NCBI RefSeq assembly: GCF_035917995.1
Contig: NZ_CP109131.1
Location: forward strand, 124,001-188,000
DNA length: 64,000 nt
From: Streptosporangium sp. NBC_01755
GTDB taxonomy: Bacteria > Actinomycetota > Actinomycetes > Streptosporangiales > Streptosporangiaceae
Direction: 5' to 3'
Shown here: positions 17,627 through 26,506 of the stretch, in pieces
How the letters are laid out: every line of letters starts with the position of its first letter
Numbering within the stretch: the stretch's first letter is position 1
Notes under the pieces: generated by a model
What the model was told of the DNA's origin: nothing
What the model saw: only the letters and a program-made list of their open reading frames with translations
Database searches by the model: none
Made by a program: the position numbers and the translations under genes

Positions 17627-18316
17627 ATGGCAGGCACCGGGGTCATCGACGACTACGTGACCGGGCTCAGCCGCGCTCTCAGAGGTCCCAGGGGTCCGAG
17701 ACTTGACATGATCACCGAGGCCCGCGACAGCCTGCTCGACACCGCCGAGGCGCTGGAGAGCGGCGGCCTGGGGCGCGAGGAGGCCGAGCGTGCCGCGGTC
17801 GAGGAGTTCGGGGCGATCGGTGAGATCGCGCCGGACTACCAGGAGGAGCTGTCCATCGCGGCGGGCCGCAGGCTGGCCGTCGTGCTGTTCCTCACCGTGC
17901 CGCTCACCACGGTCATGTGGAGCGCGATCTGGAAGATCTTCCCCACCACCCCGATGGGGTACGAGACCAGTCCCGACTGGTTTGTCCCGGTCGCCCGTGG
18001 CCTGGACATCCTCCAGATGCTCATTGGCGTGCTCGGCGGGATCGCGCTGTTCGCGCTGGGCCGGGGGCTGCGCAGGATCAGGCGCCCCCGGCTCATCACC
18101 CGGTTCCTGGGCATGTTCGTCTGGGCGATGCTGCCGGTCATGCTCGTGCTCTCGGGGGCACTGATGCTCGGCTCCCGCGCGGCGATCGGCTTGAGCGACT
18201 ACCCGCCGGGAGTCGGTGCGGCGCTGGTGAGCTACGCGTTCTGGGGCCTGCAGCTTTATGGCGCCTTCCGATGCCTGAGCCTCACCCGCCGCGGCCCCGT
18301 CCCCGCCTGCACATAA
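17627..18316 (+). CDS. Membrane protein with N-terminal permease-prefix (HAAS) domain
   Basis: 229-residue protein with an N-terminal helical HAAS-type segment (IDDYVTGLSRALRGPRGPRL to AAVEEFGAIGEIAPDYQEEL) followed by four predicted membrane helices (around 87-105, 127-147, 160-182 and 195-215). Such proteins are usually paired with a PadR regulator. Here the padR gene lies just downstream but on the opposite strand, beyond a repeat array. The stop codon lies inside the first repeat unit. The start is ATG 17627 with CTGGAGAG upstream. Confidence 0.8.
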   Translation: MAGTGVIDDYVTGLSRALRGPRGPRLDMITEARDSLLDTAEALESGGLGREEAERAAVEEFGAIGEIAPDYQEELSIAAGRRLAVVLFLTVPLTTVMWSAIWKIFPTTPMGYETSPDWFVPVARGLDILQMLIGVLGGIALFALGRGLRRIRRPRLITRFLGMFVWAMLPVMLVLSGALMLGSRAAIGLSDYPPGVGAALVSYAFWGLQLYGAFRCLSLTRRGPVPACT

Positions 18317-18473
18317 ACCCCGGCTTTCACATGACCCCCGACTGCACATAAACCCGACTGCACATAGACCCGGACTTGCGCATAAGCCCCGACTGCACAT
18401 AAACCCGGACTTGCGCATAAGCCCCGACTGCACATGACCCCCGACTGCGCATAAGCCCCGACTGTGCACAGGC
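18304..18473. repeat. Degenerate 16-18-bp tandem repeat between convergent genes
   Basis: About ten units built on CCCGACTGCACATAAAC with variants CCGGACTTGCGCATAAGC and CCCGACTGCACATGAC. The array fills the space between the HAAS-domain gene and padR; its first unit supplies the stop codon (TAA) of the HAAS gene. It may be a slipped-strand expansion; no terminator hairpin is otherwise visible here. Confidence 0.85.
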
Positions 18474-18499
18474 CCCGCCTCCGCCGGACATGCCGGACG

Positions 18500-18829
18500 T
18501 CAGCGGGTGGTCCGCGGCTCCAGGACGCCGCCGATGACTCCGGCGAACTTCTGCCAGGCGGAGCGCTCGCCGGCGAGGGTCGTGCGACCGGAGGAGGTCA
18601 ATCGGTAGGTGCGCCGCCTGCGGCCGCCCACCGTGGCCCACTCGCCGGTCAGGTATCCCGCCTGCTCCAGCCGGCGCAGCGCCGGGTAGACCGTGCCCGT
18701 CGGCACGTTCAGCGCGCCGCCGCTGCGCGCCTGGAGCGCCTCGATGATCGCGTAGCCGTGCAGGGGTTCGTGCTCCAGCACGGAGAGCAGCAGGGCGTCC
18801 ATGTGGCCGCGGAGCGCGTCGGTGTTCAC
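18500..18829 (-). CDS. PadR-family transcriptional regulator
   Basis: 109-residue winged-helix repressor starting at GTG 18829 (VNTDALRGHMDALLLSVL). The core PadR motif LHGYAIIEALQARSGGALNV then PTGTVYPALRRLEQAGYLTGEW is intact, as is the wing GGRRRRTYRLTSSG; the C-terminal dimerisation helix is short, as in the small PadR group. It faces the cyd operon, and a 40-bp palindrome lies between their starts. It probably represses itself and cydABDC; a link to the HAAS protein next door is also possible. Confidence 0.9.
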   Translation of the reverse strand: MNTDALRGHMDALLLSVLEHEPLHGYAIIEALQARSGGALNVPTGTVYPALRRLEQAGYLTGEWATVGGRRRRTYRLTSSGRTTLAGERSAWQKFAGVIGGVLEPRTTR

Positions 18830-18929
18830 GCGATCGCCTCCGCGGGCCGGACGGATCCCGCATCGCCGCATCGGGCGGCCCGTTCGCTTCGCTCACTCAC
18901 GTCGTCAGCCTACCTCTCGTATAGGCATT

Positions 18930-18969
18930 CTACCTGTAGGCGTTCTACATGTAGAGTGCCTACAGGTAG
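18930..18969. promoter_or_regulatory. 40-bp near-perfect palindrome, probable PadR operator
   Basis: Arms CTACCTGTAGGC (18930-18941) and GCCTACAGGTAG (18958-18969) are exact complements, and the centre TCTACATGTAGA (18944-18955) is itself a palindrome on the same axis. Only four bases do not pair. A related half-site pair, GCCTA...TAGGC, sits at 18908-18925. It lies between divergent padR and cydA and covers the likely cydA promoter. Confidence 0.85.
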
Positions 18970-18995
18970 GCAGCCATAATATTGGAGGTGAGAGT

Positions 18996-20180
18996 GTGGA
19001 CGTGCTCGACCTGGCCCGGACGCAGTTCGCCGTAACGGGGAGTCTTCACTTCCTGTTCGTCGCGCTGACCCTGGGCCTGGCCCCCCTGATCGCGATCATG
19101 CACACCCGCTACGCCATCACCGGCAAGCCGATCCACGAGCGGGCGACCCGCTTCTGGGGCCAGATCTATGTGATCAACTACGCGCTCGGCATCCTCACCG
19201 GGCTGGTGATGGAGTTCCAGTTCGGCCTGAACTGGAGTGGCCTGTCCCACTACGCCGGGGACATCTTCGGGGCGCCGCTCGCGATCGAGACACTCGGCGC
19301 GTTCTTCCTGGAATCCACCTTCCTGGGCCTGTGGATCTTCGGCTGGCATCGGCTGCCCAGATGGCTGCACCTGATGTGCATCTGGATGGTGACGCTGACC
19401 GCCTACGCCTCCGCCTTCTGGATCATGGTGGCCAACTCGTTCCTGCAGCACCCCGCCGGAGCCGTGGAGCGGGGCGGCCGCCTGGTCCTGACCGACTTCG
19501 GCGCGCTGCTCACCAACCCGACGCTGACCATGGCGCTGCCGCACGTGCTCGGCGCCGGCCTGTGGGCCGGCGGTTTCGTGGTGATGGGGGCCAGCGCTTA
19601 CCAGCTGTTCAGGCACACCTCCGAGCGGGAGTTCTTCACGAGCTCGCTCCGTACGGGGGTGATCACCTCTTTCGTCGGCTCGCTGATCACGGTCGGCTTC
19701 GGCTACGCCCAGTTCGGCGCGATCTCCGGGGTCCAGCCGGACAAGTTCGGGGGCGGGGGACTTTCGGGGCTGGGGCTCGGCTTCATGATCATGATCGGCC
19801 AGCTGCTGCAGTTCGTCATCATGTTCGCGCTGACGCCGACCGTGTACTGGCTGCCGCGCTGGCGCTGGGCGCACCCCGTCCTGATGGCGATCACCCCGTT
19901 GCCTTTCCTGGCGGCGATCCTCGGCTGGCTGGCCAGGGAGTCAGGGCGGCAACCCTGGCTGATCAACGGCAGGCTGACCGTCGCCGACGCCATGTCCCCC
20001 GGACTCACCCCGGGGATGGTCACCGTCTCGTTCATCGCCTTCGGCGGCGTGCTCGGCCTGCTCGCGCTCGTCGACTACCTGCTGATCGCCCGTACCGTAC
20101 GGCACGGACCCGCCGTCGCCACCCTCGGCGCGGACGCCCCCGCCGACCCCAACGAGCGCGCGCACGCGCTCAGCTACTAG
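18996..20180 (+). CDS. cydA: Cytochrome bd quinol oxidase subunit I
   Basis: 394-residue heme subunit of the high-affinity terminal oxidase in the plasma membrane. His18 (TGSLHFLFVALTLGL) corresponds to the axial heme b595 ligand. Also present are the conserved acidic segment IETLGAFFLESTFLGLW, the LPHVLGAG His region (b558 ligand), and the quinol-loop signature ESGRQPWLING. It is shorter than the roughly 470-520 residues of many CydA proteins, with a short Q-loop and C-terminus. The start is GTG at 18996 with GGAGGTG upstream. First gene of a cydABDC operon facing padR. Confidence 0.93.
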   Translation: MDVLDLARTQFAVTGSLHFLFVALTLGLAPLIAIMHTRYAITGKPIHERATRFWGQIYVINYALGILTGLVMEFQFGLNWSGLSHYAGDIFGAPLAIETLGAFFLESTFLGLWIFGWHRLPRWLHLMCIWMVTLTAYASAFWIMVANSFLQHPAGAVERGGRLVLTDFGALLTNPTLTMALPHVLGAGLWAGGFVVMGASAYQLFRHTSEREFFTSSLRTGVITSFVGSLITVGFGYAQFGAISGVQPDKFGGGGLSGLGLGFMIMIGQLLQFVIMFALTPTVYWLPRWRWAHPVLMAITPLPFLAAILGWLARESGRQPWLINGRLTVADAMSPGLTPGMVTVSFIAFGGVLGLLALVDYLLIARTVRHGPAVATLGADAPADPNERAHALSY

Positions 20181-20190
20181 GGAGCTGATC

Positions 20191-20958
20191 GTGGACATCC
20201 TCTGGCTGGGCGTTTTCGCACTCCTGCTGGTCGGCTATTTCGCCCTGGAGGGCTTCGACATCGGAGTGGGCATGCTGCTGCCCGTGCTCGGCAGGACGCA
20301 ACGGGACCGGGACGAGATCGTCGCCGCCATGGCGCCGTTCGTCCTGGCGGGCGAGGTGTGGCTGGTGGCCGTGGCGGGCGTGCTGTTCGGCGCCTTCCCC
20401 TCGATCGAGGGGAAGGTGTTGTTCGGCCTCTACCCGCTGGTGGTACTGCTGCTGGTGTCGTGGATCCTGCGCGACGCCGGGCTCTGGTTCCGCCGCCGTG
20501 CCGACGGGAGCGCATGGCGTGCGACCTGGGACTGGGCGATCTGCGCCGGCTCCTACGGCCTGGCACTGAGCTGGGGCATGGCACTGGTCGCGGTGGCCGG
20601 CGGCCTGTCGGGGCCGGTGATCGGTCTGCTCGGTCTGGCGGGCGCTCTGGCGATGGCCGTGCTGTTCGCCCTCCACGGCTGGACGTTCCTCTCCTGGCGG
20701 CTGCCCGAGCGGATGACCGGGGCGCGCCGCACCGGATGGGCGCTCCTGGGCTCGGCGTGCGCCGCGGCCGCGCCCGTCACGGTGCTGCTCGTCGTGCTCG
20801 CCCCCTGGCTTCTGCACCATATGGCGCCCGCTGGGACGCTAAATGTGCTGAGTCTCATGATTCTGCCGTTCGCACCCTTCATGGTGGGTGCGCAAGTATG
20901 GGTATGGCGGACGTTCGGTCCCTGGCGTGCCGCCGACCGGGTTCCATCGTTCTTCTGA
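20191..20958 (+). CDS. cydB: Cytochrome bd quinol oxidase subunit II
   Basis: 255-residue membrane subunit beginning ILWLGVFALLLVGYFALEGFDIGVGMLLP, of which YFALEGFDIGVGMLLP is diagnostic. About seven membrane helices are predicted, against nine in the usual 330-380-residue proteins, so it belongs to a shortened type or has lost its C-terminal helices. The start is GTG, 10 nt after the cydA stop, with GGAG upstream. Confidence 0.88.
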   Translation: MDILWLGVFALLLVGYFALEGFDIGVGMLLPVLGRTQRDRDEIVAAMAPFVLAGEVWLVAVAGVLFGAFPSIEGKVLFGLYPLVVLLLVSWILRDAGLWFRRRADGSAWRATWDWAICAGSYGLALSWGMALVAVAGGLSGPVIGLLGLAGALAMAVLFALHGWTFLSWRLPERMTGARRTGWALLGSACAAAAPVTVLLVVLAPWLLHHMAPAGTLNVLSLMILPFAPFMVGAQVWVWRTFGPWRAADRVPSFF

Positions 20959-20974
20959 GGTCTCTAAGGTTGGC

Positions 20975-22651
20975 ATGCACAAGGATCTTGTACGGCTGGC
21001 GCTGGGCGAGCGGGCGGTCCGCCGCCATCTGGCCGTGTGCCTGGCCTCCGCCGTCCTGACCGGACTGCTCGTCCTCGGTCAGGCGGAGCTGCTCGCCGGG
21101 GTGCTGTCCGGGCGGTTCGCGACCTCCGCCCTGATCCTGCTGGCTCTGCTCGTCGGCGTCCGGGCGCTGTTCGCCCTGGTACAGGGGGTCGCCGCCGGGT
21201 GCATGAGCACCGGAGTGAAGTCCGCCCTGCGACACCGCCTGCTGGCGCGGCTGCAGGAGCTCGGCCCCACCAGGCCGGCCTCGGTGCGCTCGGGAGAGCT
21301 GGTGACCCTGACCGGCCGCGGTCTGGACGCCCTCGACCCCTACCTGTCGGGCTACCTGCCCGCGGTGGCGGTCGCGGGCGTCGTGCCGATCGCGGTGCTC
21401 GTCCGGCTTTTCACCGCCGACCTGGCCAGCGCGGTGATCGTGCTGGTCACGCTGCCGCTCATCCCGATCTTCGGGGCACTGGTCGGCATGCACACCAAGG
21501 CCGTCACCGAACGTCAGTGGAGGGCCCTGTCCCGCCTCGGCGGCCACTTCCTGGACGTGGTCCGGGGCCTTCCCACGCTGCGCGCCTTCGGCCGGGCCCG
21601 CTACCAGGCCGAGGTGATCGCGTCCGTGGCCGACGCCCACCGGGCCACGACGATGCGCACGCTGCGGGTGGCGTTCCTGTCCTCACTGGTGCTGGAGCTG
21701 GCCGCGTCGCTCTCACTGGCCCTGGTCGCCGTTCCGGTGGGCCTGCGGCTGCTGTCGGGCTCACTGGACCTGTCGACCGCGCTGCTGGTCCTGCTCCTGG
21801 CACCGGAGGCGTACCTGCCGCTGCGCAACATGGGCAGCAGGTTCCACGCGGCGATGGAGGGCGTCGCCGCCGCCGACGAGGCGTTCGCCGTGCTCGACGG
21901 CCACGCGCAGGCTCCGTCCCCGCGTGGCGCACCCGCCGTCGGGCACGCGGGCTCTGGAGCGACGACGGCACCGGAGATCCGGCTGGAGCATGTCACGGTG
22001 CGCTACCCGGACCGGGAGGAGGCCGCGCTGGAGGACGTGTCGCTGGTGATCGCCCCCGGTGAGCGGGTGGCGCTGGTCGGCGAGAGCGGCGCGGGAAAGA
22101 GCACCCTGCTCCACCTGCTGCTCGGCTTCGTCACCCCCACCGAGGGCAGGGTGCTCGTCGACGGTGCCGAGATCGGCGACCACGACTCCTGGCGCGCGCG
22201 CCTGGCGTTCGTCCCCCAGCGCCCGCACCTCTTCGCCACCTCGGTGGCCGACAACATCAGGCTCGGCGCCCCCGGCGCGACGATCGACGAGGTCAGGGCC
22301 GCGGCGCGGGCCGCGCAGGCCGAGGAGTTCATCTCGGCGCTGCCGGAGGGCTACGACACCGTGCTGGGCGAGCGCGGGACGAACCTGTCGGCCGGGCAGC
22401 GGCAGCGGGTCGCGCTCGCCCGCGCGTTCTGCCGTCCGGGAGCCGGCCTGCTCCTGCTGGACGAGCCGACCGCACGGCTCGACGGCCGTAGCGAGAGCGC
22501 GGTCGTGAGCGCGACCCGCGACCTCGCCGAGGGCCGAACCGCTGTGATCGTCGCCCACCGGCCCGCGATGATCGAACTGGCCGACCGAGTGATCCGGGTC
22601 ACCGACGGCCGCGTGGTGGCCGGGACGCGAGAGGAGATCCCCTCCCCATGA
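20975..22651 (+). CDS. cydD: Cytochrome bd assembly ABC exporter subunit CydD
   Basis: 558-residue half transporter. Six membrane helices occupy residues about 15-300, and the nucleotide-binding domain lies from about 330. Walker A is VGESGAGKSTLLHLLLG, the signature LSAGQRQRVALARAFC, Walker B LLLLDEPTARLD, and the H-loop VIVAHRP. With CydC it exports a thiol (glutathione, cysteine or the actinomycete counterpart) or heme-related compound needed for bd oxidase assembly. It starts 16 nt after cydB and overlaps cydC by 4 nt (ATGA). Confidence 0.92.
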   Translation: MHKDLVRLALGERAVRRHLAVCLASAVLTGLLVLGQAELLAGVLSGRFATSALILLALLVGVRALFALVQGVAAGCMSTGVKSALRHRLLARLQELGPTRPASVRSGELVTLTGRGLDALDPYLSGYLPAVAVAGVVPIAVLVRLFTADLASAVIVLVTLPLIPIFGALVGMHTKAVTERQWRALSRLGGHFLDVVRGLPTLRAFGRARYQAEVIASVADAHRATTMRTLRVAFLSSLVLELAASLSLALVAVPVGLRLLSGSLDLSTALLVLLLAPEAYLPLRNMGSRFHAAMEGVAAADEAFAVLDGHAQAPSPRGAPAVGHAGSGATTAPEIRLEHVTVRYPDREEAALEDVSLVIAPGERVALVGESGAGKSTLLHLLLGFVTPTEGRVLVDGAEIGDHDSWRARLAFVPQRPHLFATSVADNIRLGAPGATIDEVRAAARAAQAEEFISALPEGYDTVLGERGTNLSAGQRQRVALARAFCRPGAGLLLLDEPTARLDGRSESAVVSATRDLAEGRTAVIVAHRPAMIELADRVIRVTDGRVVAGTREEIPSP

Positions 22652-24348
22652 TCCACTCCAACGGGATCCTGTCCGGCACCGGCAGGCGGACGGCCCTCGC
22701 CGCGGCGGCCGGAGCGGCGGCCGAGCTGGCCGGACTCGGGCTGATCGGATCCGCCGCGTGGCTCATCACCAGGGCCGCCGAGCAGCCTCCGCTGGCGGCG
22801 CTGAGCGTGGCGATCGTCGGGGTCAGGGCATTCGCGACGACCAAGGGGGTCTTCCGCTACGGGGAGCGCCTGGCCGGACACGACGTGGCGCTGCGAGCCC
22901 AGGCGACGACCAGGGAGCGGCTCTACCAGGCGCTCATCCCCGCGGGACCGCTGAACCAGCGGGGGGCCGACCTGCTCAGCCGCATGGTCGACGACACCGA
23001 CGCGGTGCAGGACCTGCTCGTACGCTGCCTGCTTCCGGCCGTCGCGGCGCTGGTCACCGGCATGACCGCGGTGGTGATCGGGCTGTTCCTGCTCCCGGCC
23101 GCGGCGCTGGTGCTGGTGGCCGGGCTGCTGGTGGCCGGGGTACTGATCCCGGCGGGCACGGCCGCCGCCGCGCGGCGCTGGTCGGCGCGGATCGCCCCCG
23201 CACGGGCCGACCTGGCGGCCCGGGTCGCCGACCTGGTGCACGGCGCGGCCGACCTGGCCGCCTACGGGGCGAACGAGCGGGCCCTGGCCGCCGCCGCCGA
23301 GACCGACAGCCGGCTGGCTGCGCTGGAGCGCCGCCAGGCACGGGCGAACGCGGCGGCCTCCGCCTTGGGCATGCTCACCCAGGGCCTGACCGTGGCGGCG
23401 ATCGTCCTCGTGGCGCAGAACTCCGGCGCGGGCTCCGTGGCCGCCGCGGTGCTCGCGCTGACCTCGCTGGTCGCCTTCGAACCGGTGCTGCCGATGGCCT
23501 CGGCCGCCGAGCGGCTGACCGGGGTGCTCGCCGCCCTGCGCCGCCTGCGGGAGGTCGGCGCGACCGCTCCGGCGGTGCCGGAGCCGGCCACCGCGGTCGA
23601 GGTACCCGCCGGGCCGCCGACCATTGAGATCAAGGAGCTGGTGGTCCGGCACGGCGCCGACCGCGCCCCCGCGCTGGACGGCGTCAGCCTGACCCTCACT
23701 CCCGGCAGGCGTGTCGCCCTGGTCGGCCCGAGCGGCGCCGGCAAGAGCACCTTGCTGTCCGCCCTGATGCGCCTGGTCGAGCCCGAGTCGGGGACGATCA
23801 GGGTCAGCGGGGTGGACGTCAGGGAGCTGGCGTCCGACGACGTCCGGCGGGTGATGACCGGGCTGACCCAGGATCCGTACGTGTTCCAGGCGTCGGTGCG
23901 GGACAACCTGCGGCTGGCGGGCCCCGAGGCCGGTGACGAGGAGCTCGCCGGGGCCCTGCGGAGGGCGCGCCTGGAGGGATGGGTGGAGCGGACCGGCTGG
24001 GACGCCGTGCTCGGAGAGGACGGCCGGACGGTGTCCGGGGGGCAGCTGCAGCGGCTGGCGCTCGCGCGGGCGCTGCTGCACGACCCGCCGGTGCTGCTGC
24101 TGGACGAGCCCGCCGAGGCTCTGGACGAGACGACGGCGGACGCGCTCATGACCGACCTGCTGGACGCCACCCACGGCCACACGACGCTGCTCGTCACCCA
24201 TCGCCTGCGCGGGCTGGAGCGGGTGGACGAGATCGTCGTGCTGGAGAACGGCTCGGTGGTCCAGCGGGGCACCCACGAGCAGCTGGTGGACCTGCCTGGG
24301 TATTACCGGGACCTGTGGCGTTCCGAGGCACTGACCACCGGGCACTGA
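22648..24348 (+). CDS. cydC: Cytochrome bd assembly ABC exporter subunit CydC
   Basis: 566-residue half transporter, partner of CydD. The membrane domain spans about 15-300. The nucleotide-binding domain has Walker A VGPSGAGKSTLLSALMRL, signature VSGGQLQRLALARALL, Walker B VLLLDEPAEALD and H-loop LLVTHRLRG. It is the last gene of the operon; a small hairpin, CATGGG (24388-24393) with CCCATG (24400-24405), follows. Confidence 0.92.
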   Translation: MIHSNGILSGTGRRTALAAAAGAAAELAGLGLIGSAAWLITRAAEQPPLAALSVAIVGVRAFATTKGVFRYGERLAGHDVALRAQATTRERLYQALIPAGPLNQRGADLLSRMVDDTDAVQDLLVRCLLPAVAALVTGMTAVVIGLFLLPAAALVLVAGLLVAGVLIPAGTAAAARRWSARIAPARADLAARVADLVHGAADLAAYGANERALAAAAETDSRLAALERRQARANAAASALGMLTQGLTVAAIVLVAQNSGAGSVAAAVLALTSLVAFEPVLPMASAAERLTGVLAALRRLREVGATAPAVPEPATAVEVPAGPPTIEIKELVVRHGADRAPALDGVSLTLTPGRRVALVGPSGAGKSTLLSALMRLVEPESGTIRVSGVDVRELASDDVRRVMTGLTQDPYVFQASVRDNLRLAGPEAGDEELAGALRRARLEGWVERTGWDAVLGEDGRTVSGGQLQRLALARALLHDPPVLLLDEPAEALDETTADALMTDLLDATHGHTTLLVTHRLRGLERVDEIVVLENGSVVQRGTHEQLVDLPGYYRDLWRSEALTTGH

Positions 24349-24747
24349 GCACTCCCGCTTAAGTTGGCACGGCAGCTCAAGGGGCCTCATGGGCACCTTC
24401 CCATGCCAGTTGCCTAGGGCGCTCCCCTGCCGGATGCGTCGGCTCGCTGTCTAGGTCCAGCTCTTCGGAACGGTCGGCACCATGCGGGTCCCACATCTCC
24501 CTCAACCCCCATAGCTGCCGACACCGGGACTGCGACCGGGTTCTGTCAAGGGCGGCTTTGCGTGTACATGTTCCCGGTGACCTTCCGTACAGACTGGTTG
24601 TCCTACGATCACAGCCGTGCTTGACGGGTTCCGGGAGCCCCGGACAATTGGGCGACGGGGGCGCCCACCCGCACGCGCCACGCGAATCGGCGCGCGGAGC
24701 GGGCCGTGTAGACCAAACAGGCTGACTATCCGCGACAGACTTGGCCG
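24349..24747. other. Intergenic region after the cyd operon
   Basis: No gene recognised. It contains the weak hairpin at 24388-24405 and then about 340 bp of sequence of lower coding character, which leads into a block of genes with lower G+C. It may hold the left boundary of an accessory island; no att-like duplication was identified by eye. Confidence 0.35.
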
Positions 24748-25221
24748 TCAGCGCTGAGCCCCTTCAGGCCAGATGACATGAATCTTCAGCCCTCGCTCTC
24801 TGGCTTCAGCTACGACATCTGCCGTTCCGCCGTATCCCCTGGCAGGCTTGCCGTCCCAGACAGCAAGTAGCTCGTCAGCGTGATCAAGCATGAAACGGCT
24901 GGCCACCATGTGTGACTCAGATGTGGACTCGATGAAATCCATGGCGTGAACCTGCTCGGCTCTGACGAGTAACGCGTCGTACTCCTGGTGCGCCTCGACG
25001 GGTAGCCCTTCCCGGTACTGTCTGGCGGGGGTCACGACCTCCAGCACTCCACCTAGGTCGATGACGGCTCGGGCGAAAATCTGATCAGCTCCGTCCGCGA
25101 GACATGACAGGCCCGTGAACGTAGGGGCATGTTCGGCAAGCAGTGAGCGAATAGCGTCGTCGATCAGGGTAGTGATCGCGGGGGAAAGGCCCCGGTGTCC
25201 GGAGACGGCGATACGGATCAT
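24748..25221 (-). CDS. SLOG-superfamily nucleotide-binding protein
   Basis: 157-residue Rossmann-like protein. It has the N-terminal IAVSGHRGLSP motif, the LSCLADGADQIFARAVIDLGG segment (quoted in part: LADGADQIFARAV) and the terminal GGTADVVAEARERG loop typical of SLOG/YpsA/DprA-like folds, which bind nucleotides or nucleotide-derived ligands. It is adjacent to, and probably cotranscribed with, the upstream XRE-TPR regulator (10-nt gap). Proteins of this type occur in stress and conflict systems; its specific role is unknown. Confidence 0.7.
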   Translation of the reverse strand: MIRIAVSGHRGLSPAITTLIDDAIRSLLAEHAPTFTGLSCLADGADQIFARAVIDLGGVLEVVTPARQYREGLPVEAHQEYDALLVRAEQVHAMDFIESTSESHMVASRFMLDHADELLAVWDGKPARGYGGTADVVAEARERGLKIHVIWPEGAQR

Positions 25222-25231
25222 GGCCTTCTTT

Positions 25232-26485
25232 CTAAAGGAGAGTCGCGCGAAGACGCTCGTCGAACGCGCGGGCGCTGCCTGTCATTGGACCGCCATAGGT
25301 TCGGCGGAACCGTCTAGCACGTTGGATGATCCGCTCTGAGCCGTAGGTGATCCCTACCGTCAGGGCGTTTGATACCAGGTGAAAAGCCTCGTCATAGTCC
25401 CCGGACATGGCCTTGGCAGTGGCGATCTCAGTCATGAGCACTCCACGTTGCTTGATGGCTGGTTGGACCGATGACAACGACTCAGCGAACGCGGCCACGG
25501 CTTCGTCTGCGCGGCCGAGTCGTACCATGACCAGTGCGCGATAGCCCGCGAGTTTCGCATCATCGAACGGAAAGACCCAAGGCCACGGCGGTGCTGCTGC
25601 CCGTTCGCTGGCAATCACTGCGGATTCAGCCTCTCGTAACGCGGCTACAGCGGCGGGGGCGTCATGGGCGGTCGCGTGGCCGAGTGCCTCAATGCTGTAC
25701 AGCCATGCTCGTGCGGTTGCCGGTGGCTGTTCACCTAGTTCCCTTCGCGCTTGGGCGAGTAGGTCCAGCGCCAACATGGGGTCATCGGCGTCGATCTCGA
25801 AGGCGGCCAGACTGCCGATCATGTAAGCCGCCAACAGGGAGTGTTCGGCCTGACGGGCGCTGTCGATCGCCAAGCGGTAGTAGGTGCGCGAGGTGCCGAT
25901 GTCGTGCATGTCGGCATGAAGCCATGCGGCGAAACCAGCGGCTTCGCTCATCACTGCACGGATGTCACTGGCGTAGTCGGACTGGGCGGCGCGTCCGAGG
26001 ACACGGTTCGCCAGATTCACATGGGCTACGGCTCCTCGGGCTAGCTCATTAGCGGGCGTCGTTGCCTCTAGGCGTCGTTGAGCGCCGGTGATGCTGGTCA
26101 AAGTGGGTGCGGTGGTTTCGTCCACCTCCGCACGTTTAGGCAGGGGTAGGGCTGCGAGAGCCGTGAAAGCCACCGCCTTGCCGAAGTCTCTGCGTTTCGT
26201 TGGATCGTCATCCCCTCGGGCACCGAATCGGAGCAAATGAAGTGGAAGTCCGATTCGGACTGATATTTCCCGGACCTGGTCCACCGTGAGCGGCTGACGA
26301 TTCCGCAGCACTTTAGAAACCCAGCTCTGGGAGTAGCCGATCGCCTCGGCTAGTTGGCCCTGCGTCCATCCGTTGGCCCGCTGCACCTCAGCGAGGACGG
26401 CGGGGATGTCGCACTCCGCGAGAGCGGCTGCTACGGCGGGCGTGGACCAGAACTGAAGCGAGGGACGACCTTGGTCCTGTCTCAT
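25232..26485 (-). CDS. XRE-family regulator with TPR-like repeats
   Basis: 417-residue protein. Residues about 25-80 form a Cro/CI helix-turn-helix (GWTQGQLAEAIGYSQSWVSK, then VLRNRQPLTVDQVREIS). The rest (about 130-400) is Ala-rich helical repeats of TPR type (RTYYRLAIDSARQAEHSLLA, LDLLAQARRELGEQ, AVAAFAESLSSVQ). This architecture resembles Rgg/PlcR-like or actinomycete XRE-TPR regulators that bind peptides or small ligands. It is coupled to the downstream SLOG gene. Palindromic GTGCTACCGCAC just upstream (26507-26518) could be its operator. Confidence 0.85.
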   Translation of the reverse strand: MRQDQGRPSLQFWSTPAVAAALAECDIPAVLAEVQRANGWTQGQLAEAIGYSQSWVSKVLRNRQPLTVDQVREISVRIGLPLHLLRFGARGDDDPTKRRDFGKAVAFTALAALPLPKRAEVDETTAPTLTSITGAQRRLEATTPANELARGAVAHVNLANRVLGRAAQSDYASDIRAVMSEAAGFAAWLHADMHDIGTSRTYYRLAIDSARQAEHSLLAAYMIGSLAAFEIDADDPMLALDLLAQARRELGEQPPATARAWLYSIEALGHATAHDAPAAVAALREAESAVIASERAAAPPWPWVFPFDDAKLAGYRALVMVRLGRADEAVAAFAESLSSVQPAIKQRGVLMTEIATAKAMSGDYDEAFHLVSNALTVGITYGSERIIQRARRFRRTYGGPMTGSARAFDERLRATLL

Positions 26486-26506
26486 AACTTTAGGTTAGGC
26501 GCGGAA

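Noticed and set aside
18327..18896. 189-codon minus-strand frame over padR and the repeats
   Set aside because: Its tail is translated repeat sequence and its body is padR in another frame.
24349..24747. tRNA gene or att site
   Set aside because: No cloverleaf with a TTC-arm was found and no flanking duplication was identified by eye.
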